Assembly (NCBI RefSeq): GCF_000001735.4 | Contig: NC_003075.7 | Span: 13,703,001 to 13,767,000, forward strand | Length of the DNA stretch: 64,000 nucleotides | Source of the DNA: Arabidopsis thaliana | Lineage: Eukaryota; Streptophyta; Magnoliopsida; Brassicales; Brassicaceae | Direction of reading: 5' to 3' | Part shown: positions 47,668 through 58,935 of the stretch, in pieces | Position numbering within the stretch: position 1 is the stretch's first letter | How the letters are laid out: the number at the start of each line of letters is the position of its first letter | Translations under genes and position numbers: made by a program | Notes under the pieces: generated by a model | What the model was told of the DNA's origin: nothing | Database searches by the model: none | What the model saw: the letters and a program-made list of their open reading frames with translations, nothing else

Positions 47668-48819
47668 TTAAGCTGACAGAAAGATGGTCAAAACCAAACT
47701 TAAAACCGTAGTAATCGACATAACGGTCATACCATTCGCCGACGATTTTTTCTGCCCTGGAGCTCCAGCCGGCGTAGAGATATCACCAGCGGCTGATGGA
47801 CCATCTCCTGAAGGACCCATCGCCGAGCCTGACGGAGAATCTGACGGTGAAGAAGAAGTAGAGCCTCCCGGAGCCAACGATGGAGAAACGGTGGGTGAGT
47901 TTGAAACAGGGGATGAAGATTTAGGTGCCATTGATCCAGGTGGTGAAGTCATCGGAGCAGAAGACGGAGGAATAGTTGAAGATGATTTAGGTGCCATTGG
48001 TGCCGGCGGTGAAGTCATCGGAGCAGAGGATGGGGAAACAGGGGACGTGGATTTAGGTGGTGCCGGTGGTGAAGTCGTCGGAGAAACAGGGGAGCCGGAT
48101 TTAGGCGCCATTGATCCTGGAGGAGAAGTCGCCGGAGAGACAGCTGATGAAGATTTAGGCGAGTGAGCTCCTCCAGGCGGAGTAGTCGATCCCGGAGGAG
48201 AAGTCGTCGGAGAAACAGGGGAGGAAGATTTAGGCGAGTGGGCTCCTCCCGGCGGAGTCATTGATCCCGGCGTAGAGCTTCCCGGTGCAGCGGCGTGAGG
48301 AGACTGAGCCGTTGATGGAATCCTAGCAGATATGACAACGACATTAAGCTTTTGACCCTTCTTACAGTTATCTTCATTGCCACTGATGAAGTAAAACGGA
48401 CCATAACGATCAAGAGAGATCTCAGAATCTCCATCGTCCACTCTTTTGATCGGATTCTTTGTATTACAAGCGTCGTAATCAGCCTTGTTCACCTCTAGCA
48501 CCGAGTCAGCTCCCTTAGCGTAGCTAAAATCTGCAAGAATCGAAATTGAGTTTCAGACAAAACAAAAGTACACTCTAAGTTAACGAAATGACACAAACGG
48601 GTAAGAGAGTGAGAGAGAGAGATGATATATACAGAGAGTGTCGTGAACAAGGAAACGGTTTTTGCCAGACCAAGATTCGTAGTTTTCAGGTGGGTTTGTA
48701 ACCCACGCGCCACTGCCTCCGACATTAAACTTCCGTGCGTTGGAGATGGTGAAGAGGGTCGAGAGAGAGAGGAGGATGGTGAAGAAGAAAGAAAGGCTTT
48801 TCATTTTTAGAAAGGTCAT
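47668..48819 (-). CDS. ENODL2: Early nodulin-like arabinogalactan protein ENODL2
   Basis: Two exons (48819-48633, 48530-47668) encode 349 residues. A signal peptide (to ~29, ...TISNA/RKF) precedes a plastocyanin-like domain at ~30-130 (FNVGGSGAWVTNP, DTLYFSYAKG, YDACNTKNPI, FYFISG, NCKKGQKL). The histidine copper ligands expected in true phytocyanins are missing, so it should not bind copper; two Cys remain for the disulfide. A ~185-residue tail is rich in Ser, Pro, Thr and Ala (SPxSPxTSPP repeats), the substrate for arabinogalactan O-glycosylation. It ends in a hydrophobic GPI-attachment signal (TTVLSLVLTIFLSA). It is a cell-surface GPI-anchored chimeric AGP. An alternative start at 48804 (MKSLS) would also give a good signal peptide. 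Confidence 0.95.
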
Positions 48820-49639
48820 GTTTTTCAAAAGCTGCGAGAGATTTTCAACAAGATAAGAGATGTTTATATAGAAATGAAGCGTTTATAATGGGCTAAGGAA
48901 AGTGTGAAGCTTTTTTGTCTTAATGATAGAGAGAGGTCGTTTTTATGGGTAATACGTGTTCGAAATTGAATCTCTGTATCTACTCGTTTTCCTCACATTA
49001 AAAGAAGATATTGCTTCTTCGTATCTGCCGACGTGTTTAATTTAATTCTTTTTGGGATTTGAAGTTATATGAATTTATCCCCGGGAAAAACGCATTAGAG
49101 AACAGTTGGTTTTGTGGAAAGAATCGGATTCAACGAATCATATGCTTCCATTATATATGAGAATACCGAAAAGTCTGAAATCTTGCATCAGGTCTTAATT
49201 GCAAATTCATTTTCCATTTGATATGAGAATACCAAAAAGCTTCAACCATATCGACATTAGTACATATTGGTCTGATGGTCTCTCCTACGTATTTTCGACG
49301 AAAGAAACTTGCGAACTCGGAAGAGCGGTACAGGTGGTAGTCCGTAGTCTATAGTAGATACAACACTTGCAACATTTTGAACATATGGGCTGGGCTTATA
49401 AGGTTCGGGCCCTTTATTTTCTTTCTTAGAGTTGATGATGATAAGAAGACTAGAGTCACTTTTTTTTAGCACAAGAATCTCTGAATCAGCCTTTGCTTCT
49501 GTTGCTCTGGGGACACGTGAGAAGCACAGTGATTAGCCACGTGTTCTTCTCCCGACACTAACTCGATCCTCAAAGTACTTCCATCGGTGTGTATATAGAT
49601 GAGAGCGAGAGCTAGATAATGAATTGAAAAGTGTAGAAA
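48820..49639. promoter_or_regulatory. Divergent promoter region
   Basis: Separates ENODL2 (-) from the small LEA-like gene (+). A TATATAGA-type box for the right gene lies at about 49593-49600, some 40 bases before the ATG. CACGTG-type cores occur at 49512-49518 (ACACGTGAG) and 49537-49543 (CCACGTGTT), two ABRE-like G-boxes in one 30-bp stretch. They suit ABA-responsive expression of an LEA-like gene. Confidence 0.5.
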
Positions 49640-50122
49640 ATGGCGGCTATGTTTTTAGCAAAGAGAGGAGCCATAAACATACATAGAGCTTCTTCATTAC
49701 ACATAGATTACAACAACAGTTCTCGATCTGTTGTTGATGGAGTCATTACTATCACTAACTCTCGTTACTTCGCATCCCACGTACGTTTTTGAAATTTGTT
49801 GAAGATAGATTAATTATGCATACAAAAATCGTTGAGCTGTTTTCACTTAATATTTTCACATATTCTGCAGGGGAACAACGGAGAGAAGTCAGAGGAAGAG
49901 GCGATGGGGACAACTACAGATGGTAAAGCTCCGAATGTGACATTGGGTCATGCGGCGGATACAGCCAAAGAAGGATTGAAACGAGCCACCGATGCAGCCA
50001 TCAAGAAGAGTGGAGATGTGGGCAAGCCGAAGAGTGTAGAGAATGATGAAGGAGATGATCAGGAGGATGTAGCAGTGGGTGATGATGGAACTGTCAAAGG
50101 CCAAAATCAGTCAGCAGGATGA
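49640..50122 (+). CDS. Small LEA-like protein, probably organelle-targeted
   Basis: Two exons (49640-49780, 49871-50122) encode 130 residues. The N-terminus MAAMFLAKRGAINIHRASSL lacks acidic residues and is amphipathic, resembling a mitochondrial presequence. The second half has HAADTAKEGLKRATDAAIKK, an 11-residue-periodic amphipathic segment typical of group 3 LEA (LEA_4) proteins. An acidic Asp/Glu-rich C-terminus follows. Paired ABRE-like G-boxes upstream fit a desiccation or ABA role. I recall an uncharacterised locus here (At4g27530). Function and targeting are inferred. Confidence 0.8.
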
Positions 50123-50448
50123 GAATATATATAGAGACTTCGTTAAAAGATTATCAGCTCCTAATGAAATGGATGCTGGTTTAAACCGTGTAGTATGTTT
50201 TTTTATTTATGTAGAAAACCATCTGTTACCATTTATAAACTCATCCTTTTATTTCTTACAATGTGTGGTTTCTTTTTTGTTTTGTTTTTAGATGATGTTG
50301 TCTAACATTCACACTTTCTTAATCTACCATCTAACTGCTATTGTTGTCTGCCTCTCTCTGAGTTTGAGTTACCAAACACTACATTTCTTGATTTCCAAAA
50401 CTGCTGATGAATCTCTCATTCAAAATCCAAAACTCGTGTGGATGCGGT
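50123..50448. other. Convergent intergenic region
   Basis: Short gap between the stop codons of the LEA-like gene (+) and PRA1H (-), filled by their 3' untranslated regions. No exon seen. Confidence 0.5.
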
Positions 50449-51660
50449 TTATCTTCCTCGAGTTGGTTTCTTGGATGGCGTGAGCTTTCTGAACCCAGCA
50501 TGCAATATCATAACTACAACATAGACACAGAAGTATTAGAGGTCATGAAAGGCCATACAAAGTTATATCAGACTTGACAATTGCTTAGTAAGTTACCTGA
50601 ATAACTGATCGCAAGAGCAGAGAAAAGAGCCATTTGGACATTCAAAAACGTTAGAAGAACCGCTGTTGCTGCAAGTAGAAGAAGCAAGGAAACGATTTAA
50701 GGTCCATCCTACTATATAATCCATTGACAAATGTCAGTTTCTTGCTAATACCATGTATAATCAATCCCATAAGAACTTTCAAAACATTGTAGCCCGGAAC
50801 AAATTGATCCAAAACATTACAGAAACTCAAAAGTCTCTCTTATTGAATGCATATCAAAACGTTTTGCAGCATTCTGTGACTATAAACAAGTTGCAGAACT
50901 ACAAATACCACCACGGTCCCATCTTCAATTAGCAAAAGACAGGAACAAAATGATCGAAAAACTCACCGCATTGTCCAATACCAATCGAGAGTTTCCTCAT
51001 GGAAGGGTGACGATCAAATTTCCACTTATCACTGCAGTATTTGAATAGCTCCCAAAGAGCTAAGCTTCCTAACAATCCCACCAATGCAAGTGGCATCTGA
51101 TATCTACAAACACCAAAAATCAACACTTCAATTCCAACACAATTTCAAGATTCACACTTTAGTCTAAAGCTTTAGCCTTTATCTAATTAAAGAGTAATGG
51201 GTCCTCACAGTGCACAAGCAAAGAAGACGATGAACAACGTAGCGTAATTCCTAGCGAATCGTTTGATATTCTCATGAACTCTCATTCTCGCTTGCTGAGA
51301 AGACGACGGGAACGAATAAGAGTCACAATTGCCAATGAAACCGGTGGTCCACGGTGTCGTATCTCCGGAAAAATCATCGGCGGAGAGCTTAGAGAAAGGG
51401 TTAATAGTAAGAAGAGAAGAGACAGTGACGAGTCGAGATAAGAGAGAAGCGAAGAAACCACCGGTAATGGATGAAACGACATCGTCAGATGCCGCAGAAG
51501 TTGCGGCAGCTGAGGATGAAACGGAGGCGGAGGAGGAAGCGGCAGCTGCAGCGGCGGAGGTGCGGTGATCGAGGAGCTCGAGGTAACCGGAATCTCGAAG
51601 CCAAGATTCGAAAGCAGGATCGGGGACGCTTAGAGAGAGAGGATTAGGAGAGAAAGCCAT
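50449..51660 (-). CDS. PRA1H: Prenylated Rab acceptor family protein PRA1H
   Basis: Four exons (51660-51209, 51103-50967, 50668-50597, 50513-50449) encode 241 residues. The N-terminal ~65 residues include a low-complexity Ala/Ser stretch. The PRA1 domain begins near SQQARMRVHENIKRFARNY, with two hydrophobic hairpins: ATLFIVFFACALYQMPLALV with LLGSLALWELF, and ATAVLLTFLNVQMALFSALA with ISYSVMILHAGF. PRA1 proteins sit in ER, Golgi and endosomal membranes, bind prenylated Rab GTPases and aid vesicle traffic. The usual PRA1 region is present but the N-terminus is longer than in most family members. The first in-frame ATG is at 51660. Confidence 0.93.
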
Positions 51661-52688
51661 TGTTGTTGTCGCCGTGATTATCCCATAGTAGGTCTCTCGT
51701 CTCCTCGGTCTTCCCAAAATCAATTTACAAGAAATTGCAACTCGTGATCCAAAATATCTTCATAATTGCTAATATAGGGCTCTTATATTATCTTTTGTTA
51801 ATTTAACTCCTATAATGTAGTTTAATGGTTCTTGTTAATCAATTGGCTTACTAAATACCTTTTATATTAGATGAAACATGCATGCACGAAACTAAATATC
51901 ATATTAATTATTAAAAAAATCATTCTATGAATTAAGATAGCTAGTAGTTTAAAAAATAAAATAATAACAGAAATTATTTATTAAATCCCATTTTTTAAAA
52001 ATAAAAGATTCTGGTATGTACATGTTTTTTAAAATGGAACTAAATATATTGATACAGTATCTATTAATTTTAATTTTTGAATATCAAATGATGATAAATA
52101 GTTATCCTAAGAAGAACTATACAATGTATAAAACCAGGTTATTGGATACAGGTATTAATTAACTAGTGATTTTAAAATATGAGTGTGGACAAATATATGA
52201 AAGACACATGTCTAAAAATGTGAGAACCACTTGATTATAAAATCGTCTACTAATATATAGTATAAGATAATAAAGTTTCTTATTTTGTGTAAACAAACGT
52301 TCACAAAGAAATAAATTCAAAAGGTAATATTGAATTGAAAACTCTGTCTTTAGCCAAGTGTTTTAACGAGTTTGAGATTTTATCCTCACTTTATCTAATA
52401 TATTAATGGGATCTGATACACGACAGAAATAAAGAAAGAAAAAAACAGAAGCATGTACGTATATATTTTCAGGACTATTCTAGGAAAAAAATCAGCAAAA
52501 GTGAAAATAATCTAAAGCTAACTAGAGAAAGTTTTTCACCTCACCAAAAGGAAAGACTAGCTAAATTCTTAATTATTATCCCGCACCCTGCCAAAAGTCG
52601 AGCGTTAAGTTTCTTATAAATTAGAAGAAAGACGAGACCATTCTTCTCATAGCTTTTTTAGAAGGAATACTGATAGAGAGAAAGAAAA
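51661..52688. promoter_or_regulatory. Divergent intergenic region upstream of PRA1H and TPS4
   Basis: AT-rich. The left ~100 bases are the PRA1H leader. The right end is the TPS4 promoter and leader, with a TTATAAAT-like box near 52613-52620. No other exon seen. Confidence 0.4.
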
Positions 52689-55600
52689 ATGGCAAGGCCA
52701 CGACTGCTTGTAGTGTCGATGTCGCTTCCGGTCACTGCAAAGAGGACTGGAGAAGAGTCTTGGTCTTTCACGATGAGTCCTGGTGGTCTAGTTAGTGCTC
52801 TTCTAGGTAAGAGAATGTACCAACTTTGGTAATATCGTAATTAATAATTAATTATTGCTTTAAACACAAAGAAACCTGTTTTAATTTTCGTCATGATCTC
52901 TTAAAGGTTTGAAAGAATTTGAGACCAAATGGATTGGATGGCCTGGAGTAGATGTTCATGATGCGATTGGCAAAAAGACACTCTCCATTACCCTAGCTGA
53001 AAAGGTACGTACACATTCGTAAATCTTCTATCGTATACAGTCATGTTTAATTTTGTTTTGTAACTCGAAATTAGAGTCTGAAAACATGAACTTTAATACG
53101 GATTGTGTAACCGTTATGTAAGTATTGCATGGTTAAAGAGAGTAAAGGAGACAATGATCATTAATTGATCTTGACTAATAAAACACGACCACCTAGATTA
53201 TGTCATTAATTATCATATTAAAACATTTTTTTTGGTTAAAATGCTAAAGATTGTGGTAACTTTTTTTTTGTTAATAATATGATGATTTCATTCTTGGTTT
53301 TGGTTTTGTAGGGATGTATCCCAGTGTTTTTGGAAGAAGTGTGTGATCAATACTATAATGGCTACTGCAACAATATTCTGTGGCCGATTTTTCACTACTT
53401 GGGAACGCCACCAGAATATCGTAACGATGCAACCATAACATACCAGTCACAGTATGAAGCATACAAGAAAGCAAATCAAATTTTCTTTGATGTTGTCAAA
53501 GAGCACTATGAAGAAGGAGATGTGGTTTGGTGCCATGATTATCATGTTATGCTTCTTCCTCAATATCTTAAGGAATACAACAGTAAGATGAAAGTTGGAT
53601 GGTTTCTCCATACACCATTTCCTTCTTCCGAGATGTACAAAACATTGCCCTCGCGATCCGATCTGCTTCGTTCTGTTCTTACTGCTGATTTAGTTGGGTA
53701 TGTAAATATCTTTTACTTTTTAACAGTGTAGTAATCAACCCATGATCTCATATATACTCCCTTTTCTCTGTTTTTTTTTTTTGTTGTTGTTTGTATAGTT
53801 TCCATACCTATGACTTCGCAAGACATTTTTTGAATGCATGCATGTGTATTCTTGGAGTCGAAGCAACATCTGAAGGAATTGTGGATCAGGGCAAAGTCAC
53901 TCGAGTAGCTGTTGTAATGACCTATCTTAAAATCTCTTTATATTGATTATATGCTATGATTTGTTTAATTTAATGAAACATTTTGTCTTATTTGGATGTT
54001 AGTTTCCCATTGGGATAGAACCTGAGAGGTTTATAAACACAAGTGAACTCTCTGAAGTTGTTCAATACATGAAGAAGTTCAAAAACGATTTTGGTGGGAG
54101 AAAGGTATATATATTTACTTATATATTTGAAGCTTAGAAGAAGAAACTGTTTAATTAACATAATGATTTTTGTTGACAGTTGATATTAGGTGTTGATCGT
54201 CTCGATACGATCAAAGGGATTCCACAAAAATATCAGGCATTTGAGAAGTTCTTAGAGGAAAATGCAGAGTGGCGTGGTAAAGTCATGTTACTTCAGATTG
54301 CAGTGCCAACAAGGAACGGTATTGGTGAATGTAAGTTTTTTCTATCTCTTCTTCCTCTTTTATAAGCTAATATGTGCATCATATTCATAGGATTGTGTTT
54401 GTGTCCTATTACAGATCAAAAGATCAAAGACCAATGTCATTACCATGTTGGACGAATTAATGGTCGTTTTGGTTCCATCTCTTCTGTTCCAATAATTCAC
54501 CTGGTTTGTTATTTTCTCGGTTTTATGATGTTGTCACGAGTTATACTATTTGTGATGGTCTTATAGTAGTTTCTGATAAAGATTTCATCCTTCTATGTCA
54601 GGATTGTTCTATTGACTTTAATCAATTATGCGCACTTTATGCCATCACAGGTAATATTCATACTACATTGATGATTTGGTTATAATATTATGTATAAAAA
54701 TGAAACATCTTCCATATATAATATTAGTTTGGCTCTTATGAAACTGTTGTCAAGGTTGATTGGTAACAAATGAGTTTATGTTGTTCAGATGTATTACTTG
54801 TAACATCTCTGAGAGATGGAATGAACCTTGTGAGTTCTGAATTCATTGCCTGCCAAAAAGCAGAAAAAGGGGTTCTCATTCTAAGCGAGGTAAATTAAAT
54901 TTTACATAGTTCTGATGTTAATATTTTATGAATCAAATAATGCTCAAAAGTAATTTCTATTTGTATGGGGTTCACAGTTTGCAGGTGCTGGACAGTCACT
55001 TGGTGCCGGAGCTATTTTAGTGAATCCTTGGAACATTAAAGAAGTTTCTTCTGCCATTGGAGAAGCTCTAAATATGTCACATGAAGAAAAGGAGAGAAAA
55101 CATAAAATCAATTTTCAGTATGTGAAAACTCACTCCACTCAGCAGTGGGCAGATGATTTCATGAAGTATGTGCAAACCAAAACATTGATTTTCTTAATCT
55201 CAACTTTGTGTTCTTTTTTTTTTAGATTGACTCTTACAAACATTTTATGCAGTAAACTTATTGAGATTACAACCAGCGCGGAGCTAGGAGCTGGATTAGC
55301 CGCCACACTTGAACTTCCAGAACATGATGTGATTCAACAATACTCAAAGTCTAACAATAGACTGCTGATTCTTGTAAGTGGTACATATATCAAGATTCTC
55401 TTGTACCTTTTCTTGTTGTCACTTAGTTATCTTTTTAACTTCTAAAACAACGTCCAGGGATTCTATGGAACGCTCACTCAGCCGATGAAAAATCAAGAGA
55501 GAAGAGGCGACGGAATGAATCTTGAACTGCATCCACAGCTAAAAGAGAGACTCAAAGAATTATGCAGTGATCCAAAAACAACAGTAGTTGTCCTGAGTAG

Positions 55601-56740
55601 AAGTGAAAAATGCATATTGGATAAAGTAAATGTTGCCTCTCTCTTCTTTTAAATTTAGTTACTTATTTTCTCATTGTGTTCTGACATTGTAACTAAAACT
55701 AAACCAGAACTTTGGAGAATATAACATGTGGTTGGCTGCTGAAAATGGGATGTTTCTAAGGCATACAAGTGGAGAATGGGTGACAAGAATTCCAGAACAC
55801 ATGAATTTGGAATGGATTGATGGTGTTAAGGTTAGTACATATTTCTCATAACTCAAGATTGAGAATTGTATACTTTAACCTCCTCAATCTCTTGTTGTTG
55901 CTTTGTTTGCAGCATGTTTTCAAGTACTTCACTGAAAGAACTCCAGGATCATATCTCGAAACAAGCGAGGCTTCGCTTGTATGGAACTACGAAAATGCAG
56001 GTGATCATATGGACTGAATATATGCAAATTATCCGCTTGCATTTTTTTTTTGATTTTCCAACACTTATCTTTGTTTCCTTGATCTGTTGTTTTGTTTGTA
56101 GATGCTGAATTCGGGAGAGCTCAAGCAAGAGACATGTTACAACACTTGTGGGCAGGACCAATCTCTAATGCCTCAGTGGATGTTGTTAGAGGAGGCCAAT
56201 CTGTTGAAGTCCATGCCGTTGGTGTGACAAAGGTAAATAAATACTCTGTTTCTATATCATCCATTCCCAAAAGATTCTCATTTTTCTCATGTATGTTCTT
56301 TCTCTGTTACCTTAGGGAAGTGCAATGGAGCGTATTCTCGGAGAAATAGTGCATAACAAGTCAATGGCTACACCAATTGACTATGTCTTGTGCATTGGTT
56401 GTTTCTTGGGGAAAGTAAGCTTCTTATGTAACCAAATATTGATTGATAAACAAAAAAGTAAAACTATCCATAGATTTTGATACAATGGTTGACATATATG
56501 TTTCAGGACGAAGACGTTTACACATTCTTCGAGCCAGAGTTGACCAAGAAAGCCAAGTCGCTTTCTTCTTCAGGTAGTGACTCCCCCAAGAAGGTATCAT
56601 CGACCATTGTTGACCTCAAGGGAGAGAATTACTTCTCCGTAGCTATTGGACAAACGCACACAAAGGCTCGCTATTTCCTTGACTCATCTGATGACGTTGT
56701 GAAACTTATTGGCAAGCTTTGCACACACAACAATGCTTGA
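52689..56740 (+). CDS. TPS4: Trehalose-6-phosphate synthase-like protein TPS4 (class I)
   Basis: Seventeen exons: 52689-52806, 52907-53004, 53312-53697, 53799-53913, 54003-54104, 54180-54330, 54415-54503, 54602-54650, 54789-54889, 54978-55165, 55253-55373 (or from 55226), 55458-55625, 55708-55830, 55913-56000, 56102-56232, 56316-56414, 56507-56740. They give 786 residues, or 795 with the longer exon 11, the length I recall. The GT20 synthase domain covers ~1-470 ([54 protein letters not shown]). The C-terminal TPP-like domain has LGFYGTLT where active phosphatases have DxD (LDYDGTL), so phosphatase activity is not expected. It lacks the ~90-residue N-terminal extension of TPS1. TPS2-4 are seed-biased TPS1 relatives. 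The last exon has a dead duplicate at 59.95 kb. Confidence 0.93.
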
Positions 56741-57113
56741 TTCTCTCTGTAACTAGAGATGTTAGCTAAATGATACTATTGAATATTTTAATTGTGCAAA
56801 ACTCATTTGCATCGTTCTGTTTGTTTCTGTTTTCAGTTTGTTTCTTTGTCTCTTTCTTCCCTTTGTTCTTTAATGGATTAGAAACTATTTTCTTAAGAGA
56901 TTTTATTGTCTTGCCCTTACAACTACGAAACACATTATTATAAAGCCAACTAGGGAAAACAGAGGTACTTCAAGTAAGGTTTGGTTTATAAAACCTTATA
57001 AATCCCCTACTGCTACTTAGAAACATGATACAAACAAACAAAAACACACTTGGAAACAGAAGCACTTCAAGATATATAGTTTGGTTTGTACCAACCTTAT
57101 TGATCACTCCCTT
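56741..57113. other. Convergent gap between TPS4 and UGT79B2
   Basis: 3' untranslated regions of both genes. This stretch is duplicated at about 60186-60656, between the dead TPS4 exon and UGT79B3. Confidence 0.6.
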
Positions 57114-58481
57114 CTACTTCGAAACATGGTTGGTCCCAGAGACAAGATCCTGCAATGACTCTATGAAATTATCGACATAACCGGTCACAAGTCCAGGACT
57201 AGTTAGTGTCTCCCTCCACTTGGTGTGATTCTTCTTCACCAGATTCCCGATCTCACTGTCCCTTTTCATCACACTATTGATAGCATCGAACAAGCTCTCT
57301 TTCGAGAACCATCCTGTTTCCTCTCTTGCCACTTCAACCGAAACCTTGAGTTCGTCACTCAGCAATCTTGTGTTGAGGACCTGATCACCCAACTGTGGTA
57401 CCAAGACTATCTGACAATCACTCAGCAAAGACTCCCACATTGATCCAAACCCACAATGGCTCACAAAGCACCCGACTGATGGATGAGACAATAGCAATGG
57501 TTGTTGAACCCATTCTCCCCAAACAACTCCTCTTCCTTTAACCCTCTCCTCGAATCCTTCAGGAAGTGCTTCTTGAATCGTTGATGAGCCTCTAGGTGGC
57601 TTAACCGCTACAAGAAACGGTGAACCTGTTAGCTCCATTCCTAAGCAGAGTTCTTGGAATTGATCTTTCTCTAAAATGACTTGTGAGCCCAACGCACAAA
57701 ACACCACTGAGTCTGGTTCATACCCACTTAGCCACTTAACCCATCGTTCCTCTAGCTCTCTAGTCTTGTCTGGCTCAGGGAACACCGGACCTGTCAAGAG
57801 AACCTTTTTCCTGCAATGTTTTTCGATATAGTCGCAAAAGTTTCCTTCGATTTCTCTGGCTGTCCTTATCGCAATGACATCAGAGTTCATAAGACTTGTA
57901 GTGACTCTTTCCAATAAGTTTGGTCCGACATTGATTGTATTTGTAGACTCCAGATTCTTCATGGTGTAAGCATCTTGTTTACGAAGCAGCACCTTCGATG
58001 AAGGATATCCCGGCGGAGGAACACCTAACTCACCACCTGGAACAAGCATACTAGCTATAGTCGATGCAGATACCACGACGTACTTTACAGTCTTAAGGCC
58101 AAAGTCTCTAGCTACCTCTGGAATCCAATGAGCGAAGTCAAAGAAGATCAGGTCCGGTTCCACGGCTCGGACCACACCTTCAACTTGATCACGTGTGAGA
58201 TCCATAGCAGACATCAAGAGATCAGCTGATGTCACGGGGATCTCAGAGACTGTCTCTGTGCCAACGGGGAGACCATCCACATGAGGGACGGTGACAGAGC
58301 GAAAGACAATGTTGTGTGGAAACAGATTGAGATTTTCCAACTGTTTCAGAGCTTTCTTGGGAATCAAAAAAGTGACCGTATGACCTTTCTCAGCCAATTT
58401 GTTGGCAAGAAAAAGGAACGGGGTCATATGGCCTGTTGCGAACCATGGATACATAAGTACATGAAACTTCAAACCACCCAT
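57114..58481 (-). CDS. UGT79B2: UDP-glycosyltransferase UGT79B2
   Basis: Intronless, 455 residues. The GT1 fold shows the catalytic His18 ([10 protein letters not shown]) and the C-terminal PSPG box around residues 335-378 ([30 protein letters not shown]). The box ends in Gln, as in enzymes using UDP-glucose-type donors, though family 79 enzymes often use UDP-rhamnose or UDP-xylose. Group A (UGT79/91/94) proteins add a sugar to a sugar already on a flavonoid. From the literature UGT79B2 and UGT79B3 glycosylate anthocyanins, are induced by cold, salt and drought, and are direct targets of CBF1. It differs from UGT79B3 by about 23 substitutions and a different C-terminal tail (NHVSK). Confidence 0.96.
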   Translation of the reverse strand: MGGLKFHVLMYPWFATGHMTPFLFLANKLAEKGHTVTFLIPKKALKQLENLNLFPHNIVFRSVTVPHVDGLPVGTETVSEIPVTSADLLMSAMDLTRDQVEGVVRAVEPDLIFFDFAHWIPEVARDFGLKTVKYVVVSASTIASMLVPGGELGVPPPGYPSSKVLLRKQDAYTMKNLESTNTINVGPNLLERVTTSLMNSDVIAIRTAREIEGNFCDYIEKHCRKKVLLTGPVFPEPDKTRELEERWVKWLSGYEPDSVVFCALGSQVILEKDQFQELCLGMELTGSPFLVAVKPPRGSSTIQEALPEGFEERVKGRGVVWGEWVQQPLLLSHPSVGCFVSHCGFGSMWESLLSDCQIVLVPQLGDQVLNTRLLSDELKVSVEVAREETGWFSKESLFDAINSVMKRDSEIGNLVKKNHTKWRETLTSPGLVTGYVDNFIESLQDLVSGTNHVSK

Positions 58482-58935
58482 TTCTGTATTTTTTCCTTTC
58501 GTTTTCTTGTTTCTTTGTATCTCTATTATGCTTTGGAGACTAAAAGGTCTAAAATCTATATGATGCCGCGGTTGGTATGAAAATATCTAACACGTGAGTA
58601 TATTAGTCGGCCAATGTCACTTCGTCGGTGCTGTCTCAAAAGTTATTTACTATTTGTTTAAGTACTTTGGTAAGTGCATGTGTAACTTGGAGGACCATTA
58701 AGATTAAGGTCATTTTACTACTTGATTACTTCTTTTTTTTCATTGCTTTTACGTTCTTGATTGTTACTCGTCCTTTCCCCAAAAAAAAAAGATTTATTAC
58801 TCGTCACCTTTCACTTTAATACGATGGTGACATGTATTTTTGTTATGACCCAGTCCAGCGTTAAATCAAAATTCTTGGTTGTCCTTGCGTGGACACGTCG
58901 ATTGGTCCGTTACCATTGATTTAGATGGTCGGCAT
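58482..58935 (-). promoter_or_regulatory. UGT79B2 promoter with DRE/CRT cores and a G-box
   Basis: On the minus strand RCCGAC (DRE/CRT) cores lie at 58611-58606 (GCCGAC), 58629-58624 (ACCGAC) and 58933-58928 (GCCGAC). A CACGTG G-box lies at 58591-58596. They fit the reported CBF1 control. The first ~80 bases upstream of the ATG align with the UGT79B3 promoter; the DRE and G-box sites do not. Confidence 0.55.

Noticed and set aside
47684-48166. Plus-strand open frame of ~160 codons across ENODL2
   Set aside because: Antisense shadow of the Pro/Ser/Thr-rich coding repeat; no promoter or splice support.
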